A stretch of 64,000 bases of DNA from Clostridia bacterium (GCA_017536685.1 JAFXGW010000021.1:40601-104600), one strand, 5' to 3'; counted from the first letter of the stretch, positions 54,441 to 63,598 are shown. Notes: a model not told the origin generated them from the letters alone. Numbers and translations: made by a program.

Positions 54441-55499
54441 TTAAAATGTAACTAAGAAAAGCTTTATTGTTGCAACTAAATCATTTACATTTGTTAAATG
54501 CATCATATGATCGCCTTCTATTGTTTCTATTTTTTGAATCATTGAATTTGTAATTAAGCTTGTTGATAAAGTGTTTAAATCAACTGTAGCTCCTAAGTTT
54601 TTCTTAGCATCATCATATTGTTTTACTGTATCTGAAGCTAAAATTTGAAGCGTTGGTAAATAATCTGGATATTTGTAATTTACCATTTCAGTCATATTGT
54701 CCCTTAATTTTTCAACTTCTCTAACCATTGTTCGAGACAAATAATTGCTTCCTATTCTATTTCTATATACAGAAAGTTCTTCTTTTCCATAAATTTCAGG
54801 CATTTCTCTCATTTCATTTATATAGAAAATATCTTCTCTGACATAACTTAAAATACGTTCAAATCCAGTTAATTCAAAAATTGATGTAATGTTTATATTT
54901 GAAATATCAGTATCTAGTTTTTCTTGATAATATTTATCGTTTATTTGTGCTGGATATAAACCATCAATTGAAACAATTCCTTGAACTAATTCTGGATATG
55001 CTTGTTGGAAATACATAGCATATATATTTGAATGTGAATGTGGCATTAATACATAAGGTCCTGGAATTTCATACATTTCTAAAGCTTTTTTTATTTCATT
55101 AACAATATTTTCGTTTGTTCTTGGATTTTTCTTCATGGACATACTATATCCATATCCAAAATATTCAACAATAACTACTTTATATTCATCTTTTAATCCA
55201 TCAGCCAAAGCTTTATATTGAATTATTGGTGATTGAGAACCAAATCCAGCTAATATTACTATTGTTTTTGGACCATCTCCTACTGTATACATATTCATCA
55301 TTTTATTGTCATCTTCATAAACCATAACTAAATTTTTATATTGACCTTTATATCTAGTTGAAATTTCACTCATTTTAACAACATTATGTAATATCATACA
55401 TATAAATAATACAAGTAATATTTTTAGTCCCCAAGTAACTAAAAAGTCTTTTATCATCTCAAAAAATCCAAAAATCTTAAATAATATTTTGTTTAACAT
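54441..55499 (-). CDS. Membrane-anchored alpha/beta hydrolase
   Basis: A 352-residue alpha/beta hydrolase with an N-terminal membrane helix (about 25-42). The oxyanion region is ILAGFGSQSP (about 88-97), the nucleophile elbow HSHSN (Ser about 157, replacing GxSxG), and a late GDHMMH supplies the His. It probably acts outside the membrane on an unknown ester or lipid. The next gene upstream encodes a small pilin-like protein 18 nt away, so they may be co-transcribed. Confidence 0.82.
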   Translation of the reverse strand: MLNKILFKIFGFFEMIKDFLVTWGLKILLVLFICMILHNVVKMSEISTRYKGQYKNLVMVYEDDNKMMNMYTVGDGPKTIVILAGFGSQSPIIQYKALADGLKDEYKVVIVEYFGYGYSMSMKKNPRTNENIVNEIKKALEMYEIPGPYVLMPHSHSNIYAMYFQQAYPELVQGIVSIDGLYPAQINDKYYQEKLDTDISNINITSIFELTGFERILSYVREDIFYINEMREMPEIYGKEELSVYRNRIGSNYLSRTMVREVEKLRDNMTEMVNYKYPDYLPTLQILASDTVKQYDDAKKNLGATVDLNTLSTSLITNSMIQKIETIEGDHMMHLTNVNDLVATIKLFLVTF

Positions 55500-55517
55500 A
55501 TATTTCTCCTTTGCATA

Positions 55518-55958
55518 CTAATCTAAAGCATATTGTGAATTATAAATTTTATCTAGCATTTTAACTTCAACAGAAAAACTTTGATTTTCTGACTTATCCA
55601 CAATTACCTTGAAAACATCAACATTTTCACATAACTTTGTTTTATTATAATAAATTATATTTCCAAGTTTTACAAAAGTTGCTGTTGTACCGTCACCTTT
55701 CTGAAATGTTATATAATAACTAGTTGTATCATTATTATCTACCAATCCAGATGATTGTATTATTACATTAGGTGTTTGAATTGTTTTTAATAAATATAAA
55801 TTTAACATAGAATAACTAGTATTTGCTACTGTTTCATCGTTTGCATTCTTTAGATTTGCATAAAAATATGACATTAATCCTCCTACAACACAAACCATTA
55901 TTGTAAATACAATAACATATATAGTTAAATTGGTCATAATTTTTGTCGTTGTTTGCAT
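55518..55958 (-). CDS. Small membrane protein with pilin-like layout
   Basis: A 146-residue protein with one N-terminal hydrophobic helix (about 9-33) and a polar, beta-rich extracytoplasmic domain (SYYITFQKGDGTTATF). The layout recalls type IV pseudopilins, but the prepilin peptidase motif is not visible, so the family is uncertain. It is adjacent to the hydrolase gene. Confidence 0.6.
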   Translation of the reverse strand: MQTTTKIMTNLTIYVIVFTIMVCVVGGLMSYFYANLKNANDETVANTSYSMLNLYLLKTIQTPNVIIQSSGLVDNNDTTSYYITFQKGDGTTATFVKLGNIIYYNKTKLCENVDVFKVIVDKSENQSFSVEVKMLDKIYNSQYALD

Positions 55959-56203
55959 ATTATATACACTTTCAAAAAAATTCCTATATTAAAAATATAA
56001 CATATATTGACTTTTTTAGCAATAATATAAAAAGTTAAATTAGTATATTTTATAATCAGTATCCTCTCTTCTTTATCATGATTTAAAAATTTTAACGCTC
56101 AAAATTCGTTCGATAATTTTTTCTCACATGTTTGCTTATACATTCAAAATTCTAATTAATTTATATAAAATCAATTAATTTAATTTGAATATTTTGAAGT
56201 ACA

Positions 56204-56236
56204 AAAAAAGATGAATCTTTTGATTCATCTTTTTTA
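56204..56236 (-). terminator. Terminator after rplL
   Basis: AAAAAAGATGAATC-AAAA-GATTCATCTTTTTTT on the minus strand. Confidence 0.9.
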
Positions 56237-56255
56237 TATGTGAAATTAAATTAGA

Positions 56256-56627
56256 CTATTTTAATTCAACAGTTGCTCCAGCTTCAACAAATTTAGCTTT
56301 CATAGCTTCAGCTTCTTCTTTAGCTACGTTTTCTTTAATTGTTTTTGGTGCTCCATCAACTAATTCTTTAGCTTCTTTTAATCCTAATCCTGTAATGTCT
56401 CTAACAACTTTGATTACAGAGATTTTGTTTGCTCCAGCATCTGTTAAAACAACATCAAATTCTGATTTTTCAGCTGCTCCACCTTCTGCTCCAGCTCCTG
56501 CTGCAGGTGCTGCAACAGCTGCTGCTGTTACTCCGTATTTTTCTTCAATTCCTTTTACTAATTCAGCTAACTCAACAACTGTTAAGCTATCGATTTCTTC
56601 TAACATTTTATCTGTTTTTTCACTCAT
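56256..56627 (-). CDS. rplL: Ribosomal protein L7/L12
   Basis: A 123-residue L7/L12 with the N-terminal dimerisation helices, an Ala/Gly hinge ([17 protein letters not shown], about 36-52) and the C-terminal factor-binding domain ([20 protein letters not shown]). It forms the ribosomal stalk with L10 and recruits elongation factors. Last gene of the cluster. Confidence 0.98.
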   Translation of the reverse strand: MSEKTDKMLEEIDSLTVVELAELVKGIEEKYGVTAAAVAAPAAGAGAEGGAAEKSEFDVVLTDAGANKISVIKVVRDITGLGLKEAKELVDGAPKTIKENVAKEEAEAMKAKFVEAGATVELK

Positions 56628-56772
56628 TTTAATATCCTCCTAAATTTTTTATTTTATTTTTATTTTTAAATTTTATTTTGATAGTTTACTATCATTTTAA
56701 GTGAATGTACTTTTTGTAAAGTACGAAAATGTATATTAAATTTTATTTAATACTTTTTAATTAAGACGCTAA
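56628..56772 (-). other. rplJ-rplL intergenic spacer with small hairpins
   Basis: The spacer contains GATAGTTTACTATC and GTACTTTTTGTAAAGTAC hairpins. They lack clear T-runs and may be RNA processing or partial attenuation sites that help set the L12 to L10 ratio. Confidence 0.4.
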
Positions 56773-57279
56773 CTATTTAGCTTCTTCTTCTTTTTTAACT
56801 CTAACTGCATCAAGTGTAGCAGCAAGTTTTGAAACGTTTGCAAGTAAGCATCCAGCCAATTTTGCAATAAGTTCTTCTCTTGATGGTAATTGAGCAAGAG
56901 TTGTTAATTCTTCTACTGATGATACTTTTCCGTCTAATACTCCACCTTTAATTTTATAGAATTCATTTGCTTTAGCAAATTTATATATAGCTTTTAATGA
57001 TGGTAAGTATTCTTCTTGAGCTATAATAACAGCTGTTGGTCCTTCTAAAGCTTCATCTAATGTGTCTATTCCACATTCTTTTAATGCTCTTCTTGTTATG
57101 TTGTTTTTGATAACAGAATATTCTCCACCAACTTCTCTTACAGCTTTTCTTAATCCTGTTACATCAGCTACGTTGATTCCTCTATAGTCTACTAAAAGAA
57201 CTAAACTAGCATCTTTCATTTTTTCAGCTAATTTTTTTACTTCTTCTTCTTTTTGTTTTAAGATAATTTCACTAGCCAA
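56773..57279 (-). CDS. rplJ: Ribosomal protein L10
   Basis: A 168-residue L10 that anchors L7/L12 dimers to the 23S rRNA stalk base. Seen signatures: LLVDYRGINVADVTGLRKAV, YSVIKNNITRRAL and EGPTAVIIAQEE. Preceded by a GGAGG site and an L10 leader RNA (57354-57468). Confidence 0.97.
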   Translation of the reverse strand: MASEIILKQKEEEVKKLAEKMKDASLVLLVDYRGINVADVTGLRKAVREVGGEYSVIKNNITRRALKECGIDTLDEALEGPTAVIIAQEEYLPSLKAIYKFAKANEFYKIKGGVLDGKVSSVEELTTLAQLPSREELIAKLAGCLLANVSKLAATLDAVRVKKEEEAK

Positions 57280-57353
57280 TTTAATTTCACCTCCACTATT
57301 TATATTAAATTATTTTTTTACATATTAACTATTGTATTTTTTTAAAGAAATAC

Positions 57354-57468
57354 AAAAAACTCTTTGTTACCAAATAACTTACAAGGCAACAAAGAGTCTT
57401 TTAATCCGATCTCTATTTTTTGTTACCTCGGTAGGATTTACTTTTTTACCTACTGTCTTTGGTATCTA
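57354..57468 (-). promoter_or_regulatory. L10 leader RNA (ribosomal protein autoregulation)
   Basis: On the minus strand the leader has AGTAGGT ... CCTACCGAGGT, the conserved L10-binding core, followed by ACTCTTTGTTGCC pairing with GGTAACAAAGAGT and a TTTTTT tract (57359-57354). This is the L10 leader arrangement in Firmicutes, in which free L10(L12)4 promotes termination. Confidence 0.85.
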
Positions 57469-57488
57469 TTTTAAAATTTAAACTTCAA

Positions 57489-58172
57489 TTATTTTTGATT
57501 TACATATACGCTAGGTCCCATAGTTGTTGTTAAAGCAACACTTTTAATGTATTGTCCTTTAGCAGCAGCTGGTTTAGCTTTGATTATAGCATCTATTAAT
57601 GTTTGGTAGTTTTCTGCTAATTTTTCAGCTCCAAAAGATACTTTTCCAATTCCAACGTGAATGATGTTTGTTTTATCTAATCTGTATTCAACTTTACCAG
57701 ATTTGATTTCAGAAATTGCTTTTGTAACATCCATTGTTACTGTTCCTGATTTAGGGTTTGGCATTAATCCTTTTGGTCCTAATACTTTACCTAATCTACC
57801 GATTACACCCATCATATCAGGTGTAGCTACGATAACATCATAATCAAACCAGTTTTCTTTTTCGATTTTTGGAACTAATTCTTCAGCTCCTACGAAATCT
57901 GCTCCAGCAGCTTCAGCTTCTTTAGCTTTATCTCCTTTAGCAAATACTAATACTTTTAAAGATTTACCTGTTCCATGAGGTAATACAACTGTTCCTCTAA
58001 CTTGTTGATCAGCATGTTTTGAATCAACACCTAATTTAACGTGTAATTCAACTGTTTCATCAAATTTTGGTTTTGGCATTTTTTCTAATAATTCTAAAGC
58101 TTCTTTAGCTTCGTATTCTCTTGTGCTGTCTACTAATTTAGCAGCTTCTTGATATCTTTTTCCTCTTTTCAT
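57489..58172 (-). CDS. rplA: Ribosomal protein L1
   Basis: A 227-residue L1, the mobile stalk protein for E-site tRNA release. [20 protein letters not shown] (about 119-139) is the L1 signature. Normal length and place, between rplK and the L10 leader. Confidence 0.98.
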   Translation of the reverse strand: MKRGKRYQEAAKLVDSTREYEAKEALELLEKMPKPKFDETVELHVKLGVDSKHADQQVRGTVVLPHGTGKSLKVLVFAKGDKAKEAEAAGADFVGAEELVPKIEKENWFDYDVIVATPDMMGVIGRLGKVLGPKGLMPNPKSGTVTMDVTKAISEIKSGKVEYRLDKTNIIHVGIGKVSFGAEKLAENYQTLIDAIIKAKPAAAKGQYIKSVALTTTMGPSVYVNQK

Positions 58173-58262
58173 TTTTCCTCCCGTGGTACTAACGAGTAAT
58201 TATACATACTCTCCCAAATTTAATTTTTATTTATATATTTTAAAAATATATACTTAAGATAA

Positions 58263-58691
58263 TTAGTCAACTACAACTACACCCATTGATCTAGCTGTAC
58301 CTGCAACCATACTCATAGCTGCTTCTACTGATGCAGCATTTAAGTCTTCCATTTTTTGTTCAGCAATTGCTCTAACTTGATCTTTAGTTATTTTAGCAAC
58401 TTTATCTTTGTTAGGTTTTCCTGAACCGCTTTTTAATCCTAATGCTTTTTTGATTAGAACTGCAACTGGTGGAACTTTTGTAATAAAAGAAAATGTTTTA
58501 TCTTTATATACAGAAATAACAACTGGTATGATCATACCTGGTTGACCTGCTGTTCTATCGTTGAATTCTTTAACAAATTGCATAATATTAACACCTGATG
58601 AACCTAAAGCTGGTCCTACTGGTGGAGCTGGTGTAGCTTTTCCAGCTTCTATTTGTAATTTAATAACATTTACAACTTCTTTCTCTGCCAT
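58263..58691 (-). CDS. rplK: Ribosomal protein L11
   Basis: A 142-residue L11, part of the GTPase-associated centre. The N-terminal Pro-rich motif [18 protein letters not shown] (about 18-35) and the C-terminal rRNA-binding domain are normal. 20 nt after nusG. Confidence 0.98.
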   Translation of the reverse strand: MAEKEVVNVIKLQIEAGKATPAPPVGPALGSSGVNIMQFVKEFNDRTAGQPGMIIPVVISVYKDKTFSFITKVPPVAVLIKKALGLKSGSGKPNKDKVAKITKDQVRAIAEQKMEDLNAASVEAAMSMVAGTARSMGVVVVD

Positions 58692-58711
58692 TTCTACTTA
58701 GCACCTCCTTC

Positions 58712-59248
58712 TTAGTTAACTTTTTGAACTTGTGAAAATTCTAATTCTACTGGAGTTTCTCTTCCAAACATAGAAACTAAAACTTTTACTTTTTGTTTTT
58801 CTTTATTTATTTCTTGAACTGTTCCGATAAATCCTTCTAATGGTCCGTTAACAACACTAACTGTATCATTTACGTCATAGTCGATATTTACAGGAACTGC
58901 ATCAAATCCCATATTTCTTATTTCGGCATCTGTAAGTGGAATAGGGTCTGTTCCAGAACCAACAAATCCTGTAACACCTCTAGTATTTCTTACTATATAC
59001 CATGATTCTTCTGTTACTATCATTTTAATAAGAACATATCCAGGGAAAACTTTCTTTAAATTAGTTTTTCTTTTTCCATCTTTTATTTCTACTTGTTCTT
59101 CCATTGGAACAACTATATTAAAGAAGAAATCCTCTAGTTCTCTATTTTTAATAGTTTTTTCTAAGTCTGTTTTTACTTTGTTTTCATAACCAGAATATGT
59201 ATGAACTACATACCACTTTGGCTCTAATTTATTCTCTTCTTGAGACAT
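58712..59248 (-). CDS. nusG: Transcription termination/antitermination protein NusG
   Basis: A 178-residue NusG with NGN domain (KWYVVHTYSGYENKVKTDLE, about 11-30; VFPGYVLIKM) and a C-terminal KOW domain (VVNGPLEGFIGTVQEINKEK). Couples RNA polymerase to the ribosome or Rho. Normal length. Confidence 0.98.
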   Translation of the reverse strand: MSQEENKLEPKWYVVHTYSGYENKVKTDLEKTIKNRELEDFFFNIVVPMEEQVEIKDGKRKTNLKKVFPGYVLIKMIVTEESWYIVRNTRGVTGFVGSGTDPIPLTDAEIRNMGFDAVPVNIDYDVNDTVSVVNGPLEGFIGTVQEINKEKQKVKVLVSMFGRETPVELEFSQVQKVN

Positions 59249-59323
59249 ATTTTAGCCTCCCTTTTATATTCTTCGATTATTAGTAACTAGAATTACTAAT
59301 TAACTTCCTCTACAGAATTCCTA

Positions 59324-59800
59324 TTATTGTTCAGTAGTAGCTTCGTTATTTGTAGTTACTGTATTTTCTGTAACATTAGCTGTATTTGTTTGAGCATCAT
59401 CTGCAGTTTCCGCTTCATTAGAAACCACATTATTATCATCTATTGTTACATTTTCAATTACAGTATTTGTATTTTCTTCTACATTCTCACTTGAGCTAGA
59501 TGTAACTAGGGCTTTTAGTTTTTCTACTCCATAAGTATTTAAAGACTCAAATATAACATCTAAAACAAATACTATTGCACAAACAACTAATACTATAGTT
59601 ATAACTGCTACAGTATTATTAATTAGTTGTTTTGGTGTAGGCCAACTAACTCTTTTTAATTCTGCTTTAAAATCTTTAAAAAAGCTTTTTTTATTATCTT
59701 TTTTTGCAGCGTCTTTTTTAGTTGCTGCTTTTTTTGTAGATTCTTTTTTTGCGCTTTCTTTTTTTACATTATTCTCTTTATCATTTACTTCTTTAGCCAT
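59324..59800 (-). CDS. secE: SecE translocase subunit with long N- and C-terminal extensions
   Basis: The SecE core (about 38-97: FFKDFKAELKRVSWPTPKQL followed by one membrane helix ending near FVLDVIFESL) is normal. The protein is 158 residues, about twice the usual Gram-positive length: a Lys-rich N-terminal extension (about 1-37) and a 60-residue Thr/Asn/Glu/Val-rich tail (99-158) that should project outside the membrane. Its place between rpmG and nusG confirms the identity. Confidence 0.95.
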   Translation of the reverse strand: MAKEVNDKENNVKKESAKKESTKKAATKKDAAKKDNKKSFFKDFKAELKRVSWPTPKQLINNTVAVITIVLVVCAIVFVLDVIFESLNTYGVEKLKALVTSSSSENVEENTNTVIENVTIDDNNVVSNEAETADDAQTNTANVTENTVTTNNEATTEQ

Positions 59801-59826
59801 CTTAACTCCTCCTATAAAGGTTTTAT

Positions 59827-59991
59827 CTATTTAGTTTCTTTATGAGTTGTACGTTTTTTGCAGAATTTACAATATTTAACTACTTCTAATCTTTCTGTGT
59901 TGTTTCTTTTATTTTTTGATGTCATGTAATTTCTTCTTTTACATTCTGTACATTCTAAAATGATATTTTCTCTTGGTCCTTTTGCCGCCAT
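59827..59991 (-). CDS. rpmG: Ribosomal protein L33
   Basis: A 54-residue protein starting [20 protein letters not shown] and ending [16 protein letters not shown]. The four Cys (14, 17, 41, 44) of the zinc-binding L33 form are present. The ATG at 59991 follows GGAGG. It is the first gene of the rpmG-secE-nusG-rplK-rplA cluster, whose likely promoter is at 60090-60118. Confidence 0.95.
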   Translation of the reverse strand: MAAKGPRENIILECTECKRRNYMTSKNKRNNTERLEVVKYCKFCKKRTTHKETK

Positions 59992-60089
59992 CTTTAACTA
60001 CACCTCCGTTTACTGTTTTATGAAGCTTAAATTTTTTATATTTTTATTTTTAACGATGTGATGCATGTTTCTTAAATACATGCTTATAT

Positions 60090-60118
60090 ACTTTACCACA
60101 AAATATATGATATGTCAA
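60090..60118 (-). promoter_or_regulatory. Promoter of the rpmG-secE-nusG cluster
   Basis: TTGACA (60118-60113), 17-bp spacer, TAAAGT (60095-60090) on the minus strand, about 100 bp before rpmG. Confidence 0.65.
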
Positions 60119-60277
60119 CAATTTTACATGATTTTTTGATATTTTTTAAAAGTATTTTCTTCTTATTATATATAGTAATTATTGTAATAATTTTATTGAA
60201 TAAATTTACATATATTATATAACTACTTATATAATACTTCATAACTCAAATTCAACATAAAATCATATTTGTTATAT

Positions 60278-60440
60278 ATAAATTTAAGTTCATTTTATAA
60301 TTTTCCTTTTTATTTCATATATAAATTTAAGTACTTTTTTATAACATTTTCTTCTTTATTTTATTAATAAATTTAAGTACTTTTATATAGCATTTTCTTT
60401 TTATTTTATAAATAAATTTAAGTTCTAATCATAATTTTTA
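60278..60440. repeat. Four-copy tandem repeat of about 45 bp
   Basis: ATAAATTTAAGTWC recurs at 60278, 60321, 60367 and 60412 (steps of 43, 46 and 45 bp), followed in each unit by a T-rich stretch and CATTTTCTTYTTTATTTTAT-like sequence. No gene lies in 60119-60489. Units are diverged and not CRISPR-like. Confidence 0.75.
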
Positions 60441-60489
60441 TAATTTAAAAATTTCTATTTAAAACCAATCATTCATTTAATCATTAAAA

Positions 60490-61080
60490 TTATTTTCTTT
60501 TATTGTTTGACTTTCTATTTTTTTTCTTTTCAACTGAATAACCAAATTTTCCTAATTTTTTTCCTAATTCGTAATAACCACCATTTGCATAAGCAATTAA
60601 ATTACATTTTGAAATATCAAAAGCTCCATTTTCATTTATATACTTTTCATCCGCGTCAATTGAAAGAACTTCTGCAATAAATGTTGTATGACTGCCATAA
60701 TTTTTTTCTTCAATCACTTTGCATTCAATTGATACAGGGCTTTCTTTTATCAATGGTGCTTTTATATATGTTGCTTTTTCTTTTGTTAATTTCATCTCTT
60801 TAAATTTATCGAACTTTGCTCCGCTTCTTACTCCACACCAATCAGTTGCATACGCTAAATCTTTATTAGTTAAATTTATTGCAAATTCTTTATTTTCTTT
60901 TATAAGATTATAAGAATATCTTTCTGGTCTAACTGAAATATAAACAATCGCAGGATTGGTATTTAAAATGCCTGTCCATGCGACTGTTAATATATTTGAA
61001 TTTTCCATATCACCAGAAGTGATAAGTGCGGCAGGTATTGGATATACAAAAGTTCCTGGTTTCCAAACTTTTTTAGCCAT
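60490..61080 (-). CDS. Flavin reductase-like protein (FMN-binding split barrel)
   Basis: A 196-residue protein of the flavin reductase-like family. VYPIPAALITSGDMENSNIL, NTNPAIVYISVRPERYSYNL and EFAINLTNKDLAYATDWCG are the FMN-binding loops. It is close to the clostridial flavoredoxin group, which moves electrons in anaerobes. Its ATG overlaps the stop of the upstream 543-residue unknown gene by one base, so the two are translated together. The C-terminal 20 residues are Lys/Asn-rich. Confidence 0.9.
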   Translation of the reverse strand: MAKKVWKPGTFVYPIPAALITSGDMENSNILTVAWTGILNTNPAIVYISVRPERYSYNLIKENKEFAINLTNKDLAYATDWCGVRSGAKFDKFKEMKLTKEKATYIKAPLIKESPVSIECKVIEEKNYGSHTTFIAEVLSIDADEKYINENGAFDISKCNLIAYANGGYYELGKKLGKFGYSVEKKKNRKSNNKRK

Positions 61081-62711
61081 TATCTTGCCCCTTCATCTTT
61101 TTTTGTTTTCGAAGAACTTTGTTGTCTTGCTTTATTTCTTTCATATTCACTAATTAAATTGTATTGCATTATATCAAGCTCAGTACTTGAACAATAACTT
61201 TCAAAGCTTTTTGCCTTTAACCCATTAATTGTTCCTGGATGATATTTTGCATAATAAGCTGCTGCTAAATCTGATTTTCCAACATCAGACGCTCTAATTC
61301 TTGGACCATCATCAGTTTCAAGTACAGTACCTATATATCTGGCATTATTTCTTATTGCGTTTGACAAAAATTCATCAGAAAAATATACTTTTACAAAAAA
61401 GTCTTTCAAATTTTCTGGAATGTCTCTATTTAGAAATGCATTAAGTTTTTCTTTTGTTTTTCCATCAACAATCTGAGCAACGGAGCTTTGTCGTTCTGTT
61501 TTTGTTCCACCAAAACGAGTTGGTACTTCAACATCTTGTGTAATTGTAAATCCATAAGGTTTTTCTCCCGGATCTTCTGGTTTTTCTCCAATTGGTCTAA
61601 AAGTCATTTTATCTAATGGTTGCATCAATACAAAATATGTTTTTGTACCATCCTTTCCCAGACGAGTTATTCCTATTAATTCAGGCATTCCTGCAGTATT
61701 GTCTATATATACTCCATCTTTTTCAGCAGTATTTCTATATTTTAATTTTCCATGTCTAAATGCAATAACTCTTTGATTTTCAATACCATTTTCTGAATAT
61801 TGAGCTTCAATATCACAAATTAATTCTGGTTTTTTATAAGATTCATAATTCCAAGCATTTTCATTTTTTTGTGGCTCTCTTTTTAATTTATCAAACATTT
61901 CAGGTATTGATGAACTATTCGGATTTCTAGTTTCTGCGACTATTGAGGGTTTTATTTCTGCTGTAACAAATTTTCTTCTTTTAAGTTCACATACTGTAGA
62001 AACTTTGGCCTTTTGCATTGCTTTTAATGCTTCTGCTTTAATATGCTCAGTTGCTTCCTCGTAATATTCATCATATTCTTTTAAACCATTACGTCTATGT
62101 ATAATTTTCTTTATTGCTTGTAATTTATCCCATTCAGGGTATCTTCCAAATTGTCTATCCTTATGATTAACCGCTCTAACTTTATCTTCTGCAGTAGGAA
62201 TATAAACTGTTTTTAGTAAAAGGACTTTAGCTGAATCAATTTCCTCACTAGATAAAAATTGTACTGCATTACTTACAATTTTATCTCTTAAAGGTTTTTG
62301 CTCAGGTTTTGACATTGTTTTTTTTGCGTATTCTAAATAATCTTTTATTGTAACAAAAAATTGACAATCTGGATTATCAGCACAAGTTTCTTTTAATTCA
62401 TCAAAAATTCTATTAAATTCTTCATCTGAAACTTTATCACTACTATCTTCAAATAATGTAGAAGTATTAGTTTTTGCCTGTAACAAATTAATAAATTTTT
62501 CAACTTCTTTTTCATAATTTATAGTATAACCTCTAAGTTGACCAGGTTGTAAATCTAATTGAGTCATACAATTGATTAAATTAGCAAGTGAAAAGTCCTT
62601 GTTTAAAACAGGATGGTAACCATTTAAAATAGTATAAATACTTTTATTAATACCATCATCTATAAAATCATAAATATCATATTCTGTTTCAGCTTTTGAT
62701 ACATTGTACAT
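61080..62711 (-). CDS. Hypothetical 543-residue protein ending in TKKDEGAR
   Basis: I do not recognise this protein. It is soluble, with no signal peptide: a helical N-terminal half (about 1-260), then a mixed domain with AFRHGKLKYRNTAEKDGVYI and IGITRLGKDGTKTYFVLMQP (about 305-360), and a helical end. The final residues SSSKTKKDEGAR share the tail pattern TKxD(D/E)GAR with the 308-residue protein at 43.7 kb. GAGGTG precedes the ATG, a promoter lies at 62779-62807, and the flavin reductase gene is coupled to its stop codon. Confidence 0.7.
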   Translation of the reverse strand: MYNVSKAETEYDIYDFIDDGINKSIYTILNGYHPVLNKDFSLANLINCMTQLDLQPGQLRGYTINYEKEVEKFINLLQAKTNTSTLFEDSSDKVSDEEFNRIFDELKETCADNPDCQFFVTIKDYLEYAKKTMSKPEQKPLRDKIVSNAVQFLSSEEIDSAKVLLLKTVYIPTAEDKVRAVNHKDRQFGRYPEWDKLQAIKKIIHRRNGLKEYDEYYEEATEHIKAEALKAMQKAKVSTVCELKRRKFVTAEIKPSIVAETRNPNSSSIPEMFDKLKREPQKNENAWNYESYKKPELICDIEAQYSENGIENQRVIAFRHGKLKYRNTAEKDGVYIDNTAGMPELIGITRLGKDGTKTYFVLMQPLDKMTFRPIGEKPEDPGEKPYGFTITQDVEVPTRFGGTKTERQSSVAQIVDGKTKEKLNAFLNRDIPENLKDFFVKVYFSDEFLSNAIRNNARYIGTVLETDDGPRIRASDVGKSDLAAAYYAKYHPGTINGLKAKSFESYCSSTELDIMQYNLISEYERNKARQQSSSKTKKDEGAR

Positions 62712-62778
62712 AAGAGCACCTCATTTGTTCTATTTAATTTAAAATAAAATAAATATAATTATCCTATTTTACAAAAGT

Positions 62779-62807
62779 ATTATATATATAACAGGCTTTT
62801 TTTTCAA
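62779..62807 (-). promoter_or_regulatory. Promoter of the 543-residue protein and flavin reductase unit
   Basis: TTGAAA (62807-62802), 17-bp spacer, TATAAT (62784-62779) on the minus strand. Confidence 0.78.
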
Positions 62808-62865
62808 GCGTTATGCGAAAAAAAGATAGTATAAATGAAAATATATTTTCACATTACACTACCAT

Positions 62866-62922
62866 TTTATTAATCATTGTTTATTAATCCTTGTTTATTA
62901 ATTACTGTTTATTAATTATTAG
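62866..62922. repeat. Four-copy 14-bp tandem repeat
   Basis: TTTATTAATCATTG, TTTATTAATCCTTG, TTTATTAATTACTG and TTTATTAATTATTA follow head to tail. The interval 62808-62990 holds no gene. Confidence 0.8.
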
Positions 62923-62990
62923 TTACAGTCTTTCACTTAACTATTTCTTTAAAATCTTAATTGATGTTCTTAGCTCTTAAATAGCAAACA

Positions 62991-63293
62991 TCAATTGTCA
63001 ATAACTTCTGTAATTTTATAATTTTCATCATTGCGAATAGATTCAAATTCATCTGATTTTATTGCTTTTGTAAGTTCTTTAAAAATATTCCATGCAAATA
63101 TAATTACAGCTATAGAAACAGCACTTATCATTATAATCCTAATAATTTTTTGTATTTTTTGAAGATCTTTATCAATTGGAGTATCAAATTTTTGTACATC
63201 GTCTGATTTGGTTGAATTTTGTTTTTCAATATTTTTTGGTATATTAAAATTATTTACATCATATTCACCATTATTTGTTTCGTCTTCTTTCAT
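62991..63293 (-). CDS. Small single-pass membrane protein
   Basis: A 100-residue protein from the ATG at 63293, preceded by GAGGAG; the longer reading (to 63368) has no site. The N-terminal 45 residues are acidic and polar, followed by one hydrophobic helix (about 50-70: IIRIIMISAVSIAVIIFAW) and a short charged tail. Function unknown. Confidence 0.6.
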   Translation of the reverse strand: MKEDETNNGEYDVNNFNIPKNIEKQNSTKSDDVQKFDTPIDKDLQKIQKIIRIIMISAVSIAVIIFAWNIFKELTKAIKSDEFESIRNDENYKITEVIDN

Positions 63294-63395
63294 AATTTTC
63301 TCCTCAATTTTATTTCTTTTGTTATTAATATTAACTTTAAATATTATAACATATATAAGAAAAAACAAAATATATATTAGAAAAAAATTTAAATA

Positions 63396-63536
63396 TTACT
63401 TTAGCTCTTGTTTTGCAATCTCAGAGCATAAAAAAACGATTTTCTCTTGTTGGATACCCCAAGAGTACTTCTTCACTTGCTCTGAAAGTTCGGGAGCTAA
63501 ACCAACTCTTCTTGCAACATTTCATATTGTGTTCAT
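63396..63536 (-). pseudogene. Possible gene relic (C-terminal fragment)
   Basis: The minus strand reads MNTI, TGA stop, then NVARRVGLAPELSEQVKKYS followed by WGIQQEKIVFLCSEIAKQEL and K before a stop. The segment is less AT-rich than its surroundings and has protein-like composition, but no start codon in frame after the TGA. It may be the tail of a lost gene; I recognise no family. Confidence 0.35.
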
Positions 63537-63562
63537 TGGTTCAATAAATTCAAAAAGGAAAT

Positions 63563-63598
63563 AAAAAATGGATATAAGCTTATGCTTATATCCATTTT
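63563..63598 (-). terminator. Terminator of the rRNA-tRNA operon
   Basis: ATGGATATAAGC-ATAA-GCTTATATCCAT on the minus strand followed by TTTTTT, directly after tRNA-Asn. Confidence 0.9.

Noticed and set aside
56673..56730. Hairpins between rplJ and rplL as a terminator
   Set aside because: No T-run follows; a full terminator here would stop expression of the essential rplL gene.
60278..60440. Regularly spaced repeats as a CRISPR array
   Set aside because: Units diverge, 'spacers' are similar AT-rich sequence rather than unique, repeat core is only about 14 bp, and no cas genes are present.
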